NCBI GenBank assembly: GCA_016283095.1
Contig: JAEEMG010000004.1
Span: 1 to 64,000, forward strand
DNA: 64,000 nt
Reading direction: 5' to 3'
Source of the DNA: Paludibacteraceae bacterium
Lineage (GTDB): Bacteria > Bacteroidota > Bacteroidia > Bacteroidales > Paludibacteraceae
The position numbers and the translations under genes were made by a program. Under the pieces are notes generated by a model. It was not told the origin of the DNA. It searched no databases and saw only the letters and a program-made list of their open reading frames with translations. Below are positions 61,601-64,000 of this stretch, piece after piece (within the stretch, counting starts at the first letter, position 1; each line of letters begins with the position of its first letter).

Positions 61601-62611
61601 ATGGCAATTTTAGACAGTATTATTGCTCGCGCTAAGCAGAACAAGCAGCGCATCGTTCTTCCTGAGGGTACAGAAGAGCGTACTTTGAAGGCTGCCGACC
61701 AAATTTTGGCAGAGGGTATCGCAAACATCATCTTGTTAGGCAACCCTAATGAGATCAACAAGTTGGCTTCTGAGTTCGGACTTAAGAACATCTCAAAAGC
61801 CACTATCATCGACCCAGAAAATAATCCAAACAGTCAGAAATATATCGACCTGTTGCTTCAGCTTCGTCAACGCAAGGGATTGCAGCCTGAGCAGGCAGTT
61901 GAGCTTGTAAAGGATCCTCTATATTTGGCTTGTCTTCTTGTTAAGGCTGGCGACGCAGATGGTGAGGTGGCTGGTGCTAAGAACTACACTGGTAACGTGC
62001 TTCGTCCTGCATTCCAGATAATCAAGACTCGTCAGGGTGCTAAATGTGTGAGCGGTGCTTTCCTTATGATTTTCAAGGATAAGACATACGGACACGATGG
62101 CATGTTGTTGTTCGCCGACTGTGCAGCTACACCAGTGCCAACAGCTGAGGAGCTTGGAAGCATCGCTGTTGTCAGCGCAGGTACTGCTAAATCTATCTTC
62201 GGTTTCGATGATCCTAAGGTGGCTATCATGAGCTTCTCTACAAAGGGTTCAGCTAAGCATGAGACTGTAGACAAGGTTATCGAGGCTGGTAATTTCGCAA
62301 AACAATATGCTCCAGACTTGAAGATCGACGCAGAGCTTCAGGCAGACGCAGCTCTTGTACCTAGCGTCGCTAAGAGCAAAGCTCCAGGCAGCGAGGTTGC
62401 AGGTCAGGCAAACGTATTGGTATTCCCTTCTCTTGAAGCTGGAAACATCGGCTACAAACTTGTTCAGCGTCTTGCTGGTGCAGAGGCTCTTGGACCAATC
62501 CTTCAGGGTCTTGCAGCTCCAGTAAACGACCTTTCTCGTGGATGCTCAGTAGAGGACGTTGTAAAGATGATTGCAATTACAGCAAACCAAGCAATTGCTG
62601 CGAAACAATAA
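61601..62611 (+). CDS. pta: Phosphate acetyltransferase
   Basis: A 336-residue Pta that converts acetyl-CoA and phosphate to acetyl phosphate and CoA. Short form without the N-terminal DRTGG regulatory domain. Motifs: RIVLPEGTEERTLKAADQIL (19-38), VAGAKNYTGNVLRPAFQIIKT, MLLFADCAATPVPTAEEL, SFSTKGSAKHE, VAGQANVLVFPSLEAGNIGYKL. ackA follows after 62 bases; together they give ATP from acetyl-CoA during fermentation. Confidence 0.96.
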   Translation: MAILDSIIARAKQNKQRIVLPEGTEERTLKAADQILAEGIANIILLGNPNEINKLASEFGLKNISKATIIDPENNPNSQKYIDLLLQLRQRKGLQPEQAVELVKDPLYLACLLVKAGDADGEVAGAKNYTGNVLRPAFQIIKTRQGAKCVSGAFLMIFKDKTYGHDGMLLFADCAATPVPTAEELGSIAVVSAGTAKSIFGFDDPKVAIMSFSTKGSAKHETVDKVIEAGNFAKQYAPDLKIDAELQADAALVPSVAKSKAPGSEVAGQANVLVFPSLEAGNIGYKLVQRLAGAEALGPILQGLAAPVNDLSRGCSVEDVVKMIAITANQAIAAKQ

Positions 62612-62619
62612 ATAATCTA

Positions 62620-62649
62620 ATGTTGCAGGCGTACCAACGTCTGCAACAT
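62620..62649 (+). terminator. Hairpin between pta and ackA (attenuator or weak terminator)
   Basis: ATGTTGCAG...CTGCAACAT with an inner ACGT-type pairing; a short TTT follows. Probably partial termination so that both genes are still expressed. Confidence 0.55.
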
Positions 62650-62673
62650 TTCATATATAACTAAAAAAATTTC

Positions 62674-63870
62674 ATGAAAATATTAGTACTAAACTGCGGC
62701 AGCTCTTCTATCAAATACAAATTGATAGACATGCCAAAGAACGACACATTGGCGTCGGGAGGAGTTGAAAAAATCGGCTTGAAAGATTCATTCTTGAAGT
62801 ACAAGACTCCATCAGGTGAGAAAAAGCAAATTGACTGCGAAATTCCAGAACACACAGCAGGAATCGAATTGATCCTTAAGGTTCTTCAATCAAAGGAAGA
62901 CGGTGCAATCAAGAGTCTGTCTGAAATCGAGGCTGTAGGTCATCGTGTTGTACACGGAGGTGAGAAATTCAACAAATCTGTACTAATTACTAAGGAGGTT
63001 ATCGACAATATCAAGGAGTGTGCTCCTCTTGCGCCTCTTCACAACCCTGCCAACCTAAAAGGTATCGAGGCAATCACACATGAGTTGCCAAATGTGCCTC
63101 AGGTAGCAGTGTTCGACACAGCATTCCACCAGACTATGCCATCTAAGGCATACATGTATGCTCTTCCTTATGAATATTACAAAAAGGATGGCGTTCGTAG
63201 ATACGGTTTCCACGGAACAAGCCACAGATACGTATCAGCACGCACTTTGGAGATCCTTGGAATGAAGCCAGAAGGCACAAAGATGATCACTTGCCACATC
63301 GGTAACGGTGGTTCAATCTCTGCAATCAAGGATGGTAAGAGCGTCGACACTTCAATGGGTCTTACTCCACTTGAAGGTCTTGTAATGGGTACTCGCTGCG
63401 GTGATATCGACACAGGTGCTATCACATACTTGATGGACCGTGAAAAACTTGACATCAAAGCAATCAACAATATCCTTAATAAGGAGAGTGGATTGAAGGG
63501 AGTATCTGGTATTTCTCAGGATATGCGCGACGTGGAGGCTGGCATCAAAGACGGCAACGAGCGTGCTACTCTTGCAAGAGACATGTTCGTTTACCGTGTC
63601 CGCAAGTTCATCGGCTCATATACAGCTGTTCTTGGCGGTCTTGATATTTTGGTCTTCACAGGAGGAATCGGTGAAAACCAGAGAACAATCCGTCAGCTTT
63701 GCTGCGAAGATTTCGGTTACCTAGGAATTGAGATCGACGAAGCCGCTAACAACGCAGCGTCAGGAGTAGAGAAGATCATCTCAACTTCATCGTCTAAGGT
63801 AAAGGTTCTTGTGGTTCCTACTGACGAGGAGTATATGATCGCAAAAGATACTCTTGAACTTGTAAAATAA
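62674..63870 (+). CDS. ackA: Acetate kinase
   Basis: A 398-residue acetokinase producing acetate and ATP from acetyl phosphate. Motifs: LVLNCGSSSIKYKL (4-17), VGHRVVHGGEKF, VFDTAFHQTMP, YGFHGTSHRYV, MITCHIGNGGSI, FTGGIGENQ. Length and start are standard. Downstream of pta in the usual order. Confidence 0.97.
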   Translation: MKILVLNCGSSSIKYKLIDMPKNDTLASGGVEKIGLKDSFLKYKTPSGEKKQIDCEIPEHTAGIELILKVLQSKEDGAIKSLSEIEAVGHRVVHGGEKFNKSVLITKEVIDNIKECAPLAPLHNPANLKGIEAITHELPNVPQVAVFDTAFHQTMPSKAYMYALPYEYYKKDGVRRYGFHGTSHRYVSARTLEILGMKPEGTKMITCHIGNGGSISAIKDGKSVDTSMGLTPLEGLVMGTRCGDIDTGAITYLMDREKLDIKAINNILNKESGLKGVSGISQDMRDVEAGIKDGNERATLARDMFVYRVRKFIGSYTAVLGGLDILVFTGGIGENQRTIRQLCCEDFGYLGIEIDEAANNAASGVEKIISTSSSKVKVLVVPTDEEYMIAKDTLELVK

Positions 63871-63877
63871 GACGCAC

Positions 63878-63904
63878 GTAGAGACGTAATGTAATTGCGT
63901 CTTT
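63878..63904 (+). repeat. GTAGRG-family hairpin after ackA
   Basis: GTAGAGACG...CGTCTTTC; AGACG pairs with CGTCT around an eleven-base loop, just downstream of the ackA stop and before the main terminator. Confidence 0.6.
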
Positions 63905-63917
63905 CAAATCATACAAA

Positions 63918-63952
63918 CAGACGTCGCAAATGATGCGGCGTCTGTTTTTTTT
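63918..63952 (+). terminator. Rho-independent terminator of pta-ackA
   Basis: CAGACGTCGC pairs with GCGGCGTCTG (one wobble) around AAATGAT, followed by eight T. The last 48 bases of the window hold no recognised feature. Confidence 0.85.
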
Positions 63953-64000
63953 ATTTATTGCCTTTTTTTGTATCAATAGTATTCTATCGGATAGTCCTTC

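Overview
The window reads as a chromosome segment of a Bacteroidales bacterium (phylum Bacteroidota), probably a plant-polysaccharide or mucin degrader from gut or rumen. The basis is: promoters of the phylum's TTTG / TAnnTTTG type; almost no Shine-Dalgarno sequences; several secreted proteins with type IX secretion (T9SS) C-terminal sorting modules; BspA-type leucine-rich repeats; Bacteroidales families such as DUF4421 and DUF4298; and two GH9 cellulases plus a GH51 arabinofuranosidase. I cannot name the species from the sequence alone.

Layout. 0-9 kb: the end of an unidentified gene, an MBOAT/SGNH O-acylation pair, a MurC-like ligase, ThiL, a DUF1016/YhcG nuclease-like gene between two near-identical terminator repeats, and a SulP transporter. 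9-18 kb: a patatin-like phospholipase, an iron-type alcohol dehydrogenase, a GH9 endoglucanase behind tRNA-Arg(CCU), and two large secreted proteins. 18-22.5 kb: a three-gene unit encoding a CHASE2 membrane sensor, a WG-repeat/caspase-like protease with a signal peptide, and a DUF4384 protein with a FecR-like N-terminus. 22.5-25 kb: a repeat-rich spacer and a second GH9 enzyme. 25-35 kb: an MscS-type channel overlapping a DUF4421 barrel candidate, then a TolC/MacA/MacB export operon and a HEAT-repeat protein. 35-49 kb: GH51, a RAYT (REP-associated tyrosine transposase) between two copies of a structured repeat, an M60 peptidase sandwiched between duplicated LRR modules, a giant BspA-like LRR protein, and a CE1-type esterase with a T9SS-domain protein. 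49.6-59.3 kb: a tightly packed minus-strand run of eight genes (glnS, two paralogous lipoproteins, antiporter, acyltransferase, ruvB, RluA, arginase-like). 59.3-64 kb: a membrane glycosyltransferase-like protein, purE, and the acetate pathway pair pta-ackA.

How the genes fit together. The secreted hydrolases (GH9 x2, GH51, CE1-type esterase, M60 peptidase) supply nutrients at the cell surface, and Pta-AckA turns acetyl-CoA into acetate and ATP. The MBOAT/SGNH pair and the glycosyltransferase probably modify surface glycans.

The most unusual content is (i) the RAYT gene at 40777-41385, flanked by direct copies of a multi-hairpin repeat that recurs at three other sites with compensatory base changes, and carrying a 93-bp in-frame inverted-repeat insertion of a second hairpin family; (ii) the CHASE2 / caspase / DUF4384 unit; (iii) two copies of a ~210-bp multi-palindromic MITE-like element; (iv) the duplicated-terminator cassette around the DUF1016 gene; and (v) three 32-bp-spaced direct repeats upstream of the giant LRR gene. 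All functional statements are read from sequence by eye; no database search was possible.
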